Source of the DNA: CAZBUK01 sp964495085
GTDB taxonomy: Bacteria > Bacteroidota > Ignavibacteria > T3Sed10-11
Direction: 5' to 3'
Assembly (NCBI GenBank): GCA_964495085.1
Contig: CAZBUK010000001.1
Location: 1-64,000, forward strand
Length of the DNA: 64,000 nucleotides
Part shown: positions 46,515 through 56,108 of the stretch, in pieces
Position numbering within the stretch: position 1 is the stretch's first letter
How the letters are laid out: each line of letters opens with the position of its first letter
Notes under the pieces: generated by a model
The model's database searches: none
What the model was told of the DNA's origin: nothing
What the model saw: only the letters and a program-made list of their open reading frames with translations
Made by a program: the position numbers and the translations under genes

Positions 46515-47668
46515 CCGGTTGCGGGTGCTTCTCTTGTGCCCTCTTCGGCCGCGGATTTTGCTGCTGACAGATCCGCTTCCGCGGAAGTGCGTTCACCGGT
46601 AATCGGATACTCAATTCCGGTGCTCTCATCCTTTTCCTTCATCCCGATCTCTTCCATATCCCCGGATTCTCCGGGAGCATCATCGGCCGTATCCGGTACG
46701 AGGGGCTCTTCCGGCGATATATCCACGCTCTCCTTCATTCGAACTTCATCACTCGCCGTATCCGCCCCTTCATCATCCACGCTTTCGGCAGGGGTACGCT
46801 CTGCGTTTTCCGCACGCTCTTCCCGCTCATCACTCAACGGGGAACGTCTCTCACCGTCGGAGATCTTCGCGGCGGGTTCCTGGCGACCGGAATCGGTGTC
46901 ACCGGCAACCGGGCGCTCGACGGAATCCACATCGACGGTCTCTTTCGGTAATCGCGGAGGGCGATAGTCCGGATTCAGGGGTATGATCTTTGCCATCGCG
47001 CCGTCGGAAATCGGATGCGGCTTCCGGTCGCGCTTCTGCTGCAAATCCTCTTCATGCTCCTGTCTCAGCCGTTCCAATTCGAGCATCCGCTTCTCCACCT
47101 CTAGTTCCGTTTCGCCGATCAGCTCTTCGATTTCGCGCGGTTTAGGGAGATCGGAAAGTGAATTCAGACCGAAATGGTGTAGAAACCGCTTCGTTGTTCC
47201 GTATAAAAGCGGACGGCCGGGCGCATGTTCCCGCCCGGTTACGGTGATGAGATCCTTTTCGAGCAGGGATTTCAAAATATAGTCGGAATTCACACCGCGG
47301 ATCGATTCGAGATCGGATTTGGTGATGGGCTGCTTATATGCGATGATCGCGAGCGTTTCGAGGGCGGTTTGTGTCAGCCGGCGCTTTGCCTGTTCTTTGT
47401 GAAGCTTTCCGACAAAGACTGCAACGTCGCGTTTGGTAGCATACTGATATCCCCCCGCGAGCGAGAGGATCTGAAACGGTCTGCGTTCGTCCTCATACGA
47501 TCTGTTGAGATCTTCGACGATACTCCGTACCTGCGTGGGAGAGACCTTCAGTTCGGCCTCGTCTGATTCGACCAGCTCCTTGATCTGGGTATACGTAAGC
47601 GGCTCATCGGCGGCGAATATCAATCCCTCTATTATGGATTTCAGATGAAAGTCGATCTGTTCGCTCAT
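46460..47668 (-). CDS. scpB: Segregation and condensation protein B with long acidic C-terminal extension
   Basis: Residues 1-190 are ScpB: two winged-helix units (LKSIIEGLIFAADEPLTYTQIKEL, LAGGYQYATKRDVAVFV, ALETLAIIAYKQPITKSDLE, IRGVNSDYILKSLLEKDLI, GRPLLYGTTKRFLHHFGL). Residues about 200-380 form a Glu/Asp/Ser-rich, probably disordered tail, unlike the usual 180-200 residues of ScpB, ending in a basic hydrophobic helix (WKKWKNKIVVLIKKIFG). ScpB works with ScpA and SMC in chromosome compaction. Located between scpA and rluB. Confidence 0.93.
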   Translation of the reverse strand: MSEQIDFHLKSIIEGLIFAADEPLTYTQIKELVESDEAELKVSPTQVRSIVEDLNRSYEDERRPFQILSLAGGYQYATKRDVAVFVGKLHKEQAKRRLTQTALETLAIIAYKQPITKSDLESIRGVNSDYILKSLLEKDLITVTGREHAPGRPLLYGTTKRFLHHFGLNSLSDLPKPREIEELIGETELEVEKRMLELERLRQEHEEDLQQKRDRKPHPISDGAMAKIIPLNPDYRPPRLPKETVDVDSVERPVAGDTDSGRQEPAAKISDGERRSPLSDEREERAENAERTPAESVDDEGADTASDEVRMKESVDISPEEPLVPDTADDAPGESGDMEEIGMKEKDESTGIEYPITGERTSAEADLSAAKSAAEEGTREAPATGWKKWKNKIVVLIKKIFG

Positions 47669-47674
47669 ACAATG

Positions 47675-48388
47675 TCAGGAGGCCTTTTTAATGATAAAGT
47701 CATCGTACGGCGTATGCTGCTGCAGCGAGATCATATTCGATCGCATCATTTCCAGGATTGCTATGAAGGTAACGACAATTTCAATCTTTTTCATGGATGA
47801 GACGAGGGAAAAAAATCCGATTTCGCCCGCCGCGTCGAGCGATTCCATGATCAGGTTCATCTGATCTTCGATTGAAACGGGAACGCGTTCGACACTGTGG
47901 TGACGGATCCGCGGCATCTTTTCGATGGCCCGTTTGAAAGCGCTGATCAGATCGAACAGCGTCACATTCCGGAGTATTGCTTCATCCTCCTCGGTGTCGC
48001 CGTCTCTTTCGTCGTGCACGAAGTTCGTCCGGTAGCGATGATGCATATGCTTCGCTTCGAGACGCGAGAATTTATACGACATCTCTTTATATCGTTTATA
48101 TTCGAGCAGACGGCGGACCAATTCGGCGCGCGGGTCTTCCTCTTCCTCTTCCTCAGTGCCATCGGTCGGAAGCAGCATTCGCGCTTTGATCTGCATCAGC
48201 GTCGATGCCATGACGATAAATTCTCCCGCGATATCGAGATCGAGCATTCGTATGATCTGGATATAATCAAGAAACTCCTTCGTAATACGGGCGATAGGGA
48301 TATCGTAAATATCCAGCTCATCCCGTTTTACAAAGAAGAGCAACAGGTCAAACGGTCCTTCGAAATCCTGTAGTTTTATTTTATACAT
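47675..48388 (-). CDS. scpA: Segregation and condensation protein A
   Basis: A 237-residue kleisin: LQDFEGPFDLLLFFVKRDELDIYDIPI at the start, DLDIAGEFIVMASTLMQIKARMLLP, an acidic stretch EEEEEDPR and a C-terminal winged helix. Kleisin of the SMC-ScpA-ScpB condensin. Six bases separate it from scpB. Classic scpA-scpB-rluB order. Confidence 0.95.
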   Translation of the reverse strand: MYKIKLQDFEGPFDLLLFFVKRDELDIYDIPIARITKEFLDYIQIIRMLDLDIAGEFIVMASTLMQIKARMLLPTDGTEEEEEEDPRAELVRRLLEYKRYKEMSYKFSRLEAKHMHHRYRTNFVHDERDGDTEEDEAILRNVTLFDLISAFKRAIEKMPRIRHHSVERVPVSIEDQMNLIMESLDAAGEIGFFSLVSSMKKIEIVVTFIAILEMMRSNMISLQQHTPYDDFIIKKAS

Positions 48389-48441
48389 AATGGCGCTCCC
48401 GGATCATCGCACATGCCGACGTTACAGCCGGAATAGTTCGT

Positions 48442-49446
48442 TCAGTCGCCGATGATACCCATATGCATTGCACCCCGCACTTCCTGCATGGTTTGCTCGG
48501 CTTTAGCGCGGGCTTTCATCTCACCGGTATGGAGTATATCCTTTACCTCTCCGATATTGTTTTCGTAATAGGCGCGTTTCCGGCGATGCGGTTCGAGGGC
48601 TTCGATAATGCGATCTGCACACCGCGATTTACAGTCGACGCATCCGAGCGAGCCCGATTCGCATCCATGCCGGATTTCGGGGACCTCCTGCACATTAAAC
48701 TTATTGTGATACGTGAACACGAGGCAGATGTCGGGTCTTCCCGGGTCATTCCGCCGAATCTTTTTCGGATCGGTCACAGCCGAACGCATTTTCTTTTTAA
48801 TTTCATCCGGTGAATCCGCCAGAAGGATCGTATTTCCCACCGACTTGCTCATCCTCGCTCCGTCCAAACCGGGAAGCCGCGCGAATTTTGTCAACCGGCC
48901 CTCAGGCTCCGGGAATACTTCTCCGTACAGCAGGTTGAAACGCCTTGCCAGTTCACGGGTAATCTCGATGTGCGGCATCTGATCCTCGCCTACGGGAACC
49001 ACCTCCCCCTTATAAAGGAGAATATCCGCAGCCTGGAGCACAGGATAACCGAGATGGCCGTATGCCACGGTATCGAGCCTGAGATCCCTCACCTGTTCTT
49101 TGAGCGTCGGATTCCGTTCGAGTCGGGCCGTCGTGATGAGCATCGAAAATAGCAGGTGCAGCTCGGTGTGTTCTTTTATCTGTGATTGACGGAACATGGG
49201 ACTGACGTCCGGATCTATCCCGGCAGCCAGCCAGTCGATAACCATATCAAGCGTATGTCCGGCTATGTCCGACGAGTCCGGATTCGTGGTGAGGGCATGA
49301 TAATCCGCGACGAGGTGATAGTTTTGAAATTCGCCCTGAAGCGATACCCAGTTTTCCAGCGCACCGACGAGATGACCCAAATGTAGTTTTCCGGTGGGGC
49401 GCATCCCCGAAAGAATAATGCGTTTGGAAGCTTCCGCCTGTGTCAT
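48442..49446 (-). CDS. trpS: Tryptophanyl-tRNA synthetase
   Basis: Class I synthetase. The open frame runs to 49740, but residues before MTQAEASKRIILSGMRPTG look spurious, so I start at 49446. The ATG 14 codons earlier is an alternative, since the AAGGAGG before 49446 sits too close (1 base). Motifs: SGMRPTGKLHLGHLVG (HIGH), GEDQMPHIEITRELARRFN, KMSKS-like RMSKSVGN. It follows scpA's start by 53 bases. Confidence 0.95.
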   Translation of the reverse strand: MTQAEASKRIILSGMRPTGKLHLGHLVGALENWVSLQGEFQNYHLVADYHALTTNPDSSDIAGHTLDMVIDWLAAGIDPDVSPMFRQSQIKEHTELHLLFSMLITTARLERNPTLKEQVRDLRLDTVAYGHLGYPVLQAADILLYKGEVVPVGEDQMPHIEITRELARRFNLLYGEVFPEPEGRLTKFARLPGLDGARMSKSVGNTILLADSPDEIKKKMRSAVTDPKKIRRNDPGRPDICLVFTYHNKFNVQEVPEIRHGCESGSLGCVDCKSRCADRIIEALEPHRRKRAYYENNIGEVKDILHTGEMKARAKAEQTMQEVRGAMHMGIIGD

Positions 49447-49576
49447 ACCTCCTTCATTTTGAGTATGGGAATATTTTTGAATTGTCATCGCTTCGACCGC
49501 CGATGCCGATGTTGCCGATACGGCGAACAGTGTTAAATCTCGCCGGAAGTTGTGTGCGGTTTCTGCGAATACGGCA

Positions 49577-50134
49577 TCACATATACAGGTACGGTTTCCA
49601 CCGCTCGTCGATCTTGCCGACAAAATGCCGGATAAAGGTAACATGATTGGGGCGAATAGGTTTACGCTGTAGAGGCATATTCGCTTCTTCGGGGGTTCGA
49701 TCGCCTTTCTTATTATTACATCTGACGCACGCCGTGACAAGATTCTCCCATGTATCCCCGCCTCCGCGCGCTTTAGGAACGATGTGGTCTACCGTTAGCG
49801 GGACGTTCGATTTGCCGCAGTATTGGCAGGCGTTGGCGTCGCGCCGGATGACATTCTTCCGCGAAAGGATAATCTTTTTGATCGGTACTCTGACATACAG
49901 AGAAAGACGTACGATACTCGGGAAAGGCATTGACGCCGTCACCGACCGGACGACCCTGCCGTCGTATGCTTCAAGCAATTCTGCTTTTCCCAGATATAGA
50001 AGAATAATTGCTTTTTTAGCGTTGCAGATACTCATCGGTTGATAATCGTGATTCAGGATGAGTACCTTACTGTTCAGCTTCCCGTTTACCTTTGATTTGC
50101 CGTTCGTACTGTTGAAAACAAATCTCCTCCACAA
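49577..50134 (-). CDS. HNH endonuclease family protein
   Basis: A 185-residue protein with a strong core LILNHDYQPMSICNAKKAIILLYLGKAELLE and an HNH nuclease motif CQYCGKSNVPLTVDHIVPKARGGGDTWENLVTAC with paired Cys and His ligands. From memory this HNH family is common in Bacteroidota, Cyanobacteria and others as a stand-alone gene of unknown role, not a restriction enzyme. The start is uncertain: the first in-frame start is TTG 50134, with GGAGGAG overlapping the next codons. Confidence 0.88.
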   Translation of the reverse strand: MWRRFVFNSTNGKSKVNGKLNSKVLILNHDYQPMSICNAKKAIILLYLGKAELLEAYDGRVVRSVTASMPFPSIVRLSLYVRVPIKKIILSRKNVIRRDANACQYCGKSNVPLTVDHIVPKARGGGDTWENLVTACVRCNNKKGDRTPEEANMPLQRKPIRPNHVTFIRHFVGKIDERWKPYLYM

Positions 50135-50231
50135 AGAACATATTGTGAGTAAAGCAATCCTTTAATATATCAGTGAAACCCCAATAAGATTATAAATATA
50201 GCATTATTCAGAGGTTTTGTCAACGAAATCG

Positions 50232-51428
50232 CTATTTAGGAGATTTTTCAAACTTACGCTGGTAATGCGAATATATCTCCTCCAGCGAATCCCCGCCGTA
50301 TTTCTCGAGAAACGCATTTGCGAGAACCGGAGCTATAACCGCTTCTCCGATAACCGAACATGCCGGAACGGCGCAAAAATCCGACCTTTCGCGCCTCGAT
50401 TCAACGGCTTCACCCGAAAGCATATCGACCGAACGAAGGGGCATCATGAGAGTCGCAATAGGCTTCATATACCCGCGGACGACCAGAATTTCACCGTTGG
50501 TTATTCCGCCTTCAAAGCCGCCGGCGCGGTTCGTCTCGCGACGTATTTTCTTCTCCGGATCGGGGAATATTTCATCATGGACCTTCGAGCCCGGAAGACC
50601 GGCTGCGGCAAATCCGTCGCCAATCTCCACTGCTTTGACTGCGGGGATCGAAACGATCGCCTGTGAGAACTGCGCCTCCAGCTTACGATCATAATGAACG
50701 TGGCTGCCCAGACCGGCAGGCACACCGGTGACGAGCACCTCAAACACTCCGCCGAGCGTATCTCCGGCCTTTTTTGCCGATTTAATCTCCTCTATCGCTA
50801 ATTTGCTCATCTCCTTCGAAAGGATGCGCACTTCGGATTTATCCGCTTCTTCGGTCAGTTTATACGCGCCGCAGCTCGCCTTGGTCCATTCGGAAATCAG
50901 TTTTTGCAGCTCCCCATCAGGGCTATAAGAAACAGGTCCGATGCGTATGACGTGACTTCCTATAAATATCCCTACATCCTCCAGGAATTTACGCACAATG
51001 GAACACATTGCAACCCGCATTGCAGTTTCACGGGCGCTCGCCCGCTCGATCGAATTCCTGATGTCGTCGTACCGGTATTTGGTGGTTGCGCTGTAGTCCG
51101 CATGTCCCGGTCGAGCGACACTTACCGGCTTGACGGAATCCGGACGCTCCCCCTCCGCCGCCATAATTTCCGTCCAATTGACCCAGTCTTTATTTTCTAT
51201 CAACAGTGCGATCGGGGTACCGAGGGTTTTTCCGTACCTGACACCCGAAAGAATCTTCACCCGGTCCTGCTCGATCTTCATCCGGCCCCCTCGTCCGTAA
51301 CCCTGCTGTCTCCGGTGAAGCTGATGATTCAGATAATCGGGAGATATTTCAACGCCCGCGGGCATGCCTTCGAGGATACCGACGAGCGCTTGTCCGTGGG
51401 ATTCACCGGCGGTTAGGAAGCGTATCAA
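50232..51428 (-). CDS. aroC: Chorismate synthase
   Basis: Last step of the shikimate pathway: EPSP to chorismate, FMN-dependent. RFLTAGESHGQALVGILEGMPAG, QGYGRGGRMKIEQD, ARPGHADYSATTKY, RASARETAMRVA and GGFEGGITNGE are all typical. 398 residues, normal. The start is TTG at 51428 with an AAGGAG box 5 bases before it, and no nearby ATG in frame, so TTG looks like the true start. Confidence 0.96.
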   Translation of the reverse strand: MIRFLTAGESHGQALVGILEGMPAGVEISPDYLNHQLHRRQQGYGRGGRMKIEQDRVKILSGVRYGKTLGTPIALLIENKDWVNWTEIMAAEGERPDSVKPVSVARPGHADYSATTKYRYDDIRNSIERASARETAMRVAMCSIVRKFLEDVGIFIGSHVIRIGPVSYSPDGELQKLISEWTKASCGAYKLTEEADKSEVRILSKEMSKLAIEEIKSAKKAGDTLGGVFEVLVTGVPAGLGSHVHYDRKLEAQFSQAIVSIPAVKAVEIGDGFAAAGLPGSKVHDEIFPDPEKKIRRETNRAGGFEGGITNGEILVVRGYMKPIATLMMPLRSVDMLSGEAVESRRERSDFCAVPACSVIGEAVIAPVLANAFLEKYGGDSLEEIYSHYQRKFEKSPK

Positions 51429-51568
51429 TTTTTCTCCTTGAAAAATTTATATGTATTGAATGCAGCATACAGATCTGAAGCGAGCTATACTACTCGATCA
51501 GCACACCGCCTGTCGAATCCATGGCTTGTTCCCGGCGTCGACTATACCGGTATAGCCCGCATAAATAT

Positions 51569-51609
51569 AAAAACGCCCCGCCGCACCGGAACCCGAGCAA
51601 GCGAGACGT
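51569..51609 (-). terminator. Intrinsic terminator after the Do-type protease gene
   Basis: On the minus strand, stem ACGTCTCGC / GCGGGGCGT (two G-U pairs) is followed by TTTTT. A second 7-base hairpin (AGGAACC / GGTTCCT, 51628-51646) lies right after the protease stop codon. Confidence 0.6.
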
Positions 51610-51647
51610 TTCGATATACCGCAATACAGGAACCTCGGCGGTTCCTC

Positions 51648-53204
51648 TCAGCTTGGATCCTTCGGGATACTCAGCGCAACAAACCGGTAACTATTATCGC
51701 TCCCTTTGACTCTGAGCATCAGCGCATCGCCCGGCTTTTTCGAATCTATGATTGAACGGAAGTCAGCCATATTCTTTACCGGTTTCCTGTCCGCTTCGAT
51801 GATGATATCGCCGCGGACGATTCCGCGCTGCTGAGCCGGACTGAAGTTTGCGACGCTGTGAATAAGCACACCGCCGTCGACTTCGCGTTCCTTCTTCAAT
51901 TCATTATCGAGCTGCTGGAGCGTCACCCCGATATTTTCCAATTGCACCGTTTCCGGTTCTCTCCGTTCCGCCGCCGGTTCCTCGCGGGTCGGCTGTGCCT
52001 CCGCTATCGGAGCGGAATCATCCCCGAGCGTTTTCAGCACAACGTTCAATACTCTTTCGCGCCCGTCGCGGAATATGGTCAATGCGACACGACTATCAGG
52101 CTGACGCCGTGCAATTTCCATCTGAAGTTCATTAGCCTGATTTACAGACTTATCATCGACTTTCAGTATAACGTCGCCCGCTTTTACGCCGGCCGTTTCC
52201 GCAGGACCCTCCTTCACCACTTCCTGTACGAGAACGCCTTTGACGCCATCGAGGCCCAGCGCCCGAGCCGATGTTTCATCGACGGCCTGAATCCGGACGC
52301 CGAGATACGCCCTGCGCACGAATCCGTGACGGATGATATCCTCGACGACGACCCGCGCAAGATTCACGGGGATTGCAAAACCGTAACCCTGGAAGCGGGC
52401 GCTTGTTGTCGCAATAGCGACATTTATACCAATCACATCACCGCGCAGGTTGATGAGCGGTCCGCCGCTGTTACCCGGATTGATTGCGGCGTCGGTCTGA
52501 ATAAAATTCTCTATTCCATATTCTCCGCTTATAACGCCGAGTGCGCCCCGGCCGAGCGCGCTGACGATCCCATGTGTAACGGTCGAGGTCAACTGAAGCG
52601 GATTCCCCACGGCAAGCACCCATTCTCCGACGCGCAGTTCATCCGAATTACCGAAATCGGCTACGGGCAGATTTTCGCCCTCTATTTTAATAACTGCCAG
52701 ATCGGTATTCTGATCGGTTCCGACCAGTCGGGCGGTGAACTCGCGGCGGTCGTTGAGGACAACACGGATACCGTTATTGTCCGCATTGGCCACCACGTGG
52801 TTGTTCGTGATAATGTATCCGTCCTCCGTTGCTACGACTCCGGATCCCGAACCCTGACGGGGAATCGGACTCTGATCCTGGCGGAATTCAAAATCGGGAC
52901 CGAAAAAACGGTGGAATTCATCGAACCACCGGGGTGAACGTCTCGATTCCTGTGTGGAGGTAACGGTGATGCTCACAACCGTCGGAACGATCTTTTCCGC
53001 TGCATGTATGAACGCATTGCTGAGTGCATGCGGATCTACCGTTGGTGTGATATCCTGGCTCGTCCGCTGCGCACCGATGACTGCATTCGGATTCGTAAGT
53101 GCATACGACCGCTCCATTGAATCGAAATTCGATACGAGAACGACGCCGAAGATGATCCCTAAGCCTATTAACAATACCGCTGCAAGAACTGATTTTGCAT
53201 TCAT
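51648..53204 (-). CDS. Do-family periplasmic serine protease (DegQ/HtrA)
   Basis: A 518-residue HtrA protein: N-terminal signal anchor (VLAAVLLIGLGIIFGVVLV), trypsin-like domain with catalytic His (IITNNHVV), Asp (NTDLAVIKIE) and Ser (INPGNSGGPLIN), and two PDZ domains at about 300-400 and 425-510. It is a normal Do protease for folding stress in the envelope. Strong AGGAGG before ATG. A proline- and Glu-rich linker (AQPTREEPAAERREPE) joins the PDZ domains. Confidence 0.95.
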   Translation of the reverse strand: MNAKSVLAAVLLIGLGIIFGVVLVSNFDSMERSYALTNPNAVIGAQRTSQDITPTVDPHALSNAFIHAAEKIVPTVVSITVTSTQESRRSPRWFDEFHRFFGPDFEFRQDQSPIPRQGSGSGVVATEDGYIITNNHVVANADNNGIRVVLNDRREFTARLVGTDQNTDLAVIKIEGENLPVADFGNSDELRVGEWVLAVGNPLQLTSTVTHGIVSALGRGALGVISGEYGIENFIQTDAAINPGNSGGPLINLRGDVIGINVAIATTSARFQGYGFAIPVNLARVVVEDIIRHGFVRRAYLGVRIQAVDETSARALGLDGVKGVLVQEVVKEGPAETAGVKAGDVILKVDDKSVNQANELQMEIARRQPDSRVALTIFRDGRERVLNVVLKTLGDDSAPIAEAQPTREEPAAERREPETVQLENIGVTLQQLDNELKKEREVDGGVLIHSVANFSPAQQRGIVRGDIIIEADRKPVKNMADFRSIIDSKKPGDALMLRVKGSDNSYRFVALSIPKDPS

Positions 53205-53294
53205 AAAACCCCTCCTTTATTCCGAGATTTAAAACATAAATAAAATACTGTGTTCGGGTGACAATTTCAAATGAGCGATCGACGCCTAAAACCG

Positions 53295-54077
53295 TCAGGT
53301 TCGCAGAGAATCAAAGATTCTTTTCGACCTGTTACCCTTAATCTCGGGTATATGAAGCTTCATATACTCCGAGATAAGCCGGTCGAATTCTATCTGATGC
53401 CGGGTATCGAGGGCGATCGGATATCCGATTATTTCTTTGACGCTCGAACGCGCGAATTGTTCCCACAAGCGAAGAGCTTGTACGCGCGTCCCATCCCGGT
53501 CGGGGAGATGCGGCAGACAGTGTCGACACTGAAAGACGCCGCGGTGGGAGTCGAAGAAAACCGTATCATCGCCTCTTCGCTCGATTTCATAAATCGGGGT
53601 ACCGCAGTCCGAACACGCCAGAATCGAAGGCTTGAATCCGAGGATATCTATCAGGCAGACTTCAAAATGGTAAAACAACCGGATCGCGGAATAAGTTGCA
53701 GCCCGCATGCCGCAGAGATGATCCAGGAGAAGCTCGAAAAGGTCTTCATTCCGTTCCTGATGATACGTTACCTGATTGGTTAGTTCGAGAATAGATAAGG
53801 AGAGGAAGAGGGAATCGAACTCTTTTTGTATAGGTGAAAAATCATCTATGAGTTCCGCCTGCGTGAGAAGCTGGAGGGTGCGTGTTTCCTTCTTATACAC
53901 GACCGCGCTAATGTGCGACAACGGTTCGAGTGCCGACCCGAATTTCCGGTGCGATCTGCGGGCTCCTTTGACCATCACACCGAGCGCACCGAACTCACGC
54001 GTGTAGAGATTTACGATCTTACTGCTCTCCCCATACTCTATCGATCGCAGCACGACCGCTTCGACCTTGCTGATCAT
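53295..54077 (-). CDS. recO: DNA repair protein RecO
   Basis: A 260-residue protein: N-terminal OB-fold (KVEAVVLRSIEYGESSKIVNLYT, GVMVKGARRSHRKFGSALEPL) and a helical domain with a zinc cluster CSDCG ... CRHCLPHL. RecO loads RecA onto SSB-coated DNA with RecR. It overlaps mtnA by 4 bases (ATGA). Confidence 0.92.
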   Translation of the reverse strand: MISKVEAVVLRSIEYGESSKIVNLYTREFGALGVMVKGARRSHRKFGSALEPLSHISAVVYKKETRTLQLLTQAELIDDFSPIQKEFDSLFLSLSILELTNQVTYHQERNEDLFELLLDHLCGMRAATYSAIRLFYHFEVCLIDILGFKPSILACSDCGTPIYEIERRGDDTVFFDSHRGVFQCRHCLPHLPDRDGTRVQALRLWEQFARSSVKEIIGYPIALDTRHQIEFDRLISEYMKLHIPEIKGNRSKRIFDSLRT

Positions 54078-55126
54078 TCCGCTGCGGCAACTCCTTTCCG
54101 GCTGGATGGATCCCGTAAATTCTTCCCGAACGGCGGAGATAAGATACCTCGTTCAGTAATGATTGCTGTGATCATATTCCCCGGCGTTATATCGAAAGCG
54201 GGAGCATATACGCGGGCGCCCGCCGGTGCAAGCGGAGTGCCGAAGGGCTCGGTGATCTCACGTGGGTCACGCTCCTCGATCGGGATCGATGCGCCCGAGG
54301 GACAATCCGGATCGATCGTCGACGAAGGCGCAGCGATGAGAAAGGGGAGTCCGTGGTGTCTCGCCGAAACGGCGAGAGCGTAGGTCCCGATCTTGTTTGC
54401 GGTATCCCCGTTCGCGGCAATCCGGTCCGCGCCGGTCAACACGATGTCCACCAGTTTCCGCTGCATGAGAAATGCGGCGGTACTGTCGGTGATGAGTGTT
54501 GCATCGATCCCGAGAGACATCAGTTCGAACATGGTTAACCGTGCTCCCTGAAAGAGCGGCCTAGTCTCATCCGCATATACTTTGATCTTTTTCCCCTGCG
54601 AGACCGCCACGGCGATTACGCTCTGTGCGGTGCCGAAATCTCCGGTCGCGAGCGCACCGGTATTGCAATGCGTCAGAATCGTACAGGTATCGGGTATCAG
54701 CAACGACCCGTGTCGTCCTATCTCCCTGCACATAGCGATATCCTCATACCAGACGGCTTCAGCTTCGGCAAGCAGCCGGGGCGGAAGCTCATCAAGATCC
54801 CCGGTGAACGATCCGGCGACGGAGAGCAGTCTCTGAAGCGCCCAGTTAAGGTTTACAGCGGTTGGCCGCGTGGCGCGGATCTCGGATGCTATCCGATGCA
54901 GCTGTTCAAGAAATTCGGGAATTGAGGCGGCGTGAATATCGCGTGCTCCGAACGCGAGCGCGAAGGCTGCGGCGATTCCGATCGCAGGAGCGCCGCGGAC
55001 TGCAAGCCGTCGTATGGCCTGCATGATCTCGCGGTAATCCTGCGTTACGATATAATCGACGGTATGCGGAAGCCGGGTCTGATCGATCAGTTTAAACTCG
55101 GTTCCGTTCCATTCGAGTGCCCTCAC
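54074..55126 (-). CDS. mtnA: S-methyl-5-thioribose-1-phosphate isomerase
   Basis: Methionine-salvage isomerase of the eIF2B-alpha-like fold, 350 residues. It has RRLAVRGAPAIGIAAAFA, THCNTGALATGDFGTA, ADETRPLFQGARLTMFEL and VLTGADRIAANGDTANKIGTY; catalytic Cys and Asp segments (THCNTGA, GADRIAANGD) are present. Converts MTR-1-P to MTRu-1-P. No other mtn genes are here; its neighbour is a PfkB kinase. Confidence 0.95.
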   Translation of the reverse strand: MRALEWNGTEFKLIDQTRLPHTVDYIVTQDYREIMQAIRRLAVRGAPAIGIAAAFALAFGARDIHAASIPEFLEQLHRIASEIRATRPTAVNLNWALQRLLSVAGSFTGDLDELPPRLLAEAEAVWYEDIAMCREIGRHGSLLIPDTCTILTHCNTGALATGDFGTAQSVIAVAVSQGKKIKVYADETRPLFQGARLTMFELMSLGIDATLITDSTAAFLMQRKLVDIVLTGADRIAANGDTANKIGTYALAVSARHHGLPFLIAAPSSTIDPDCPSGASIPIEERDPREITEPFGTPLAPAGARVYAPAFDITPGNMITAIITERGILSPPFGKNLRDPSSRKGVAAAE

Positions 55127-55144
55127 GATCGCTCCGATCGGAAT

Positions 55145-56062
55145 TTAGAAATTTGAGAGGTACCGCAGCACGGCGACGCGTTCTTCTATGCGCGAATCGG
55201 ATAATCCGCTGATGCCGTCAGTGCTGAACTGTTCTATACAAAACGACGCCATGACGTTACCGTAGATGACCGCCCGTTTCAGATTGGCTACGGAACGGTC
55301 TCGGCTCTTGGCGAGGAATCCGATGAATCCTCCGGCAAATGCATCTCCCGCTCCCGTTGGATCATATACTTCTTCGAGCGGATATGCGGGCGCACTGAAA
55401 ACCGAATCTTCCGTAAACAACAGAGCCCCGTGCTCTCCCTTTTTGATCACTACCGCCCGGGGTCCGAGCCGAAGTATCTTTCTCCCTGCCTGTATCAGGT
55501 TTTTCGACTGCGTAAGCAGTTCCGCCTCCGAGTCGCTCAATATCAGTACATCGAGCCGCTTCATCGTATCGAGTAGTGCGTCTATCTTTCCGGTAATCCA
55601 GAAATTCATAGTGTCTCCAATCACCAGCTCCGGGGTCGATATCTGATCCAGCACCCGAGACTGAAGCACGGGATCTATATTCCCGAGACAGACATAGGTG
55701 CTCTGCCTATGTTCTTCGGGAATAACCGGATTGAAAGCTTCGAACGCGTTTAATTCGGTAAAAAGAGTGACGCGGTTGTACAGATGTTCATCGTAGCGTC
55801 CCCCCCAGCGAAATGTTTTACCGTCGCTGACTATCTGCAGACCGGTGATGTCGATGTTCTGTTTTTTAAAAAAATCCAGATACCTGTCCGGGAAATCGCT
55901 GCCGACCACACCGACCAGACGTACCGAATCGACGAAGTATCGCGCGCAGCATGAAATGAACGTTGCCGAGCCGCCGAGGACGTCTTCGACCCTGCCGTGC
56001 GGTGTCTCTACCGTATCAAGTCCGATTGAACCGACTACTAATAGACTCAAAGTGTTCTCCAA
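55145..56062 (-). CDS. PfkB-family carbohydrate or nucleoside kinase
   Basis: A 305-residue ribokinase-fold kinase: LLVVGSIGLDTVETPHG start, GGSATFISCCARYFV, and the PfkB signature YDPTGAGDAFAGGFIGFLAK with catalytic Asp near 245. Function could be adenosine, ribose or methylthioribose-like; being 18 bases upstream of mtnA makes a methionine-salvage or nucleoside link plausible, by inference only. Confidence 0.9.
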   Translation of the reverse strand: MENTLSLLVVGSIGLDTVETPHGRVEDVLGGSATFISCCARYFVDSVRLVGVVGSDFPDRYLDFFKKQNIDITGLQIVSDGKTFRWGGRYDEHLYNRVTLFTELNAFEAFNPVIPEEHRQSTYVCLGNIDPVLQSRVLDQISTPELVIGDTMNFWITGKIDALLDTMKRLDVLILSDSEAELLTQSKNLIQAGRKILRLGPRAVVIKKGEHGALLFTEDSVFSAPAYPLEEVYDPTGAGDAFAGGFIGFLAKSRDRSVANLKRAVIYGNVMASFCIEQFSTDGISGLSDSRIEERVAVLRYLSNF

Positions 56063-56108
56063 TTTTCAGATTATAAAAGAGATATATATTGTCTTCAAAC
56101 CGCAGGCT

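Noticed and set aside
49447..49740. Longer start for trpS
   Set aside because: The 98 extra codons overlap the HNH gene and do not fit the synthetase start; the HIGH motif is placed normally only from about 49446.
53271..53783. A plus-strand frame over recO
   Set aside because: Antisense of a strongly supported RecO with zinc cysteines; no independent evidence.
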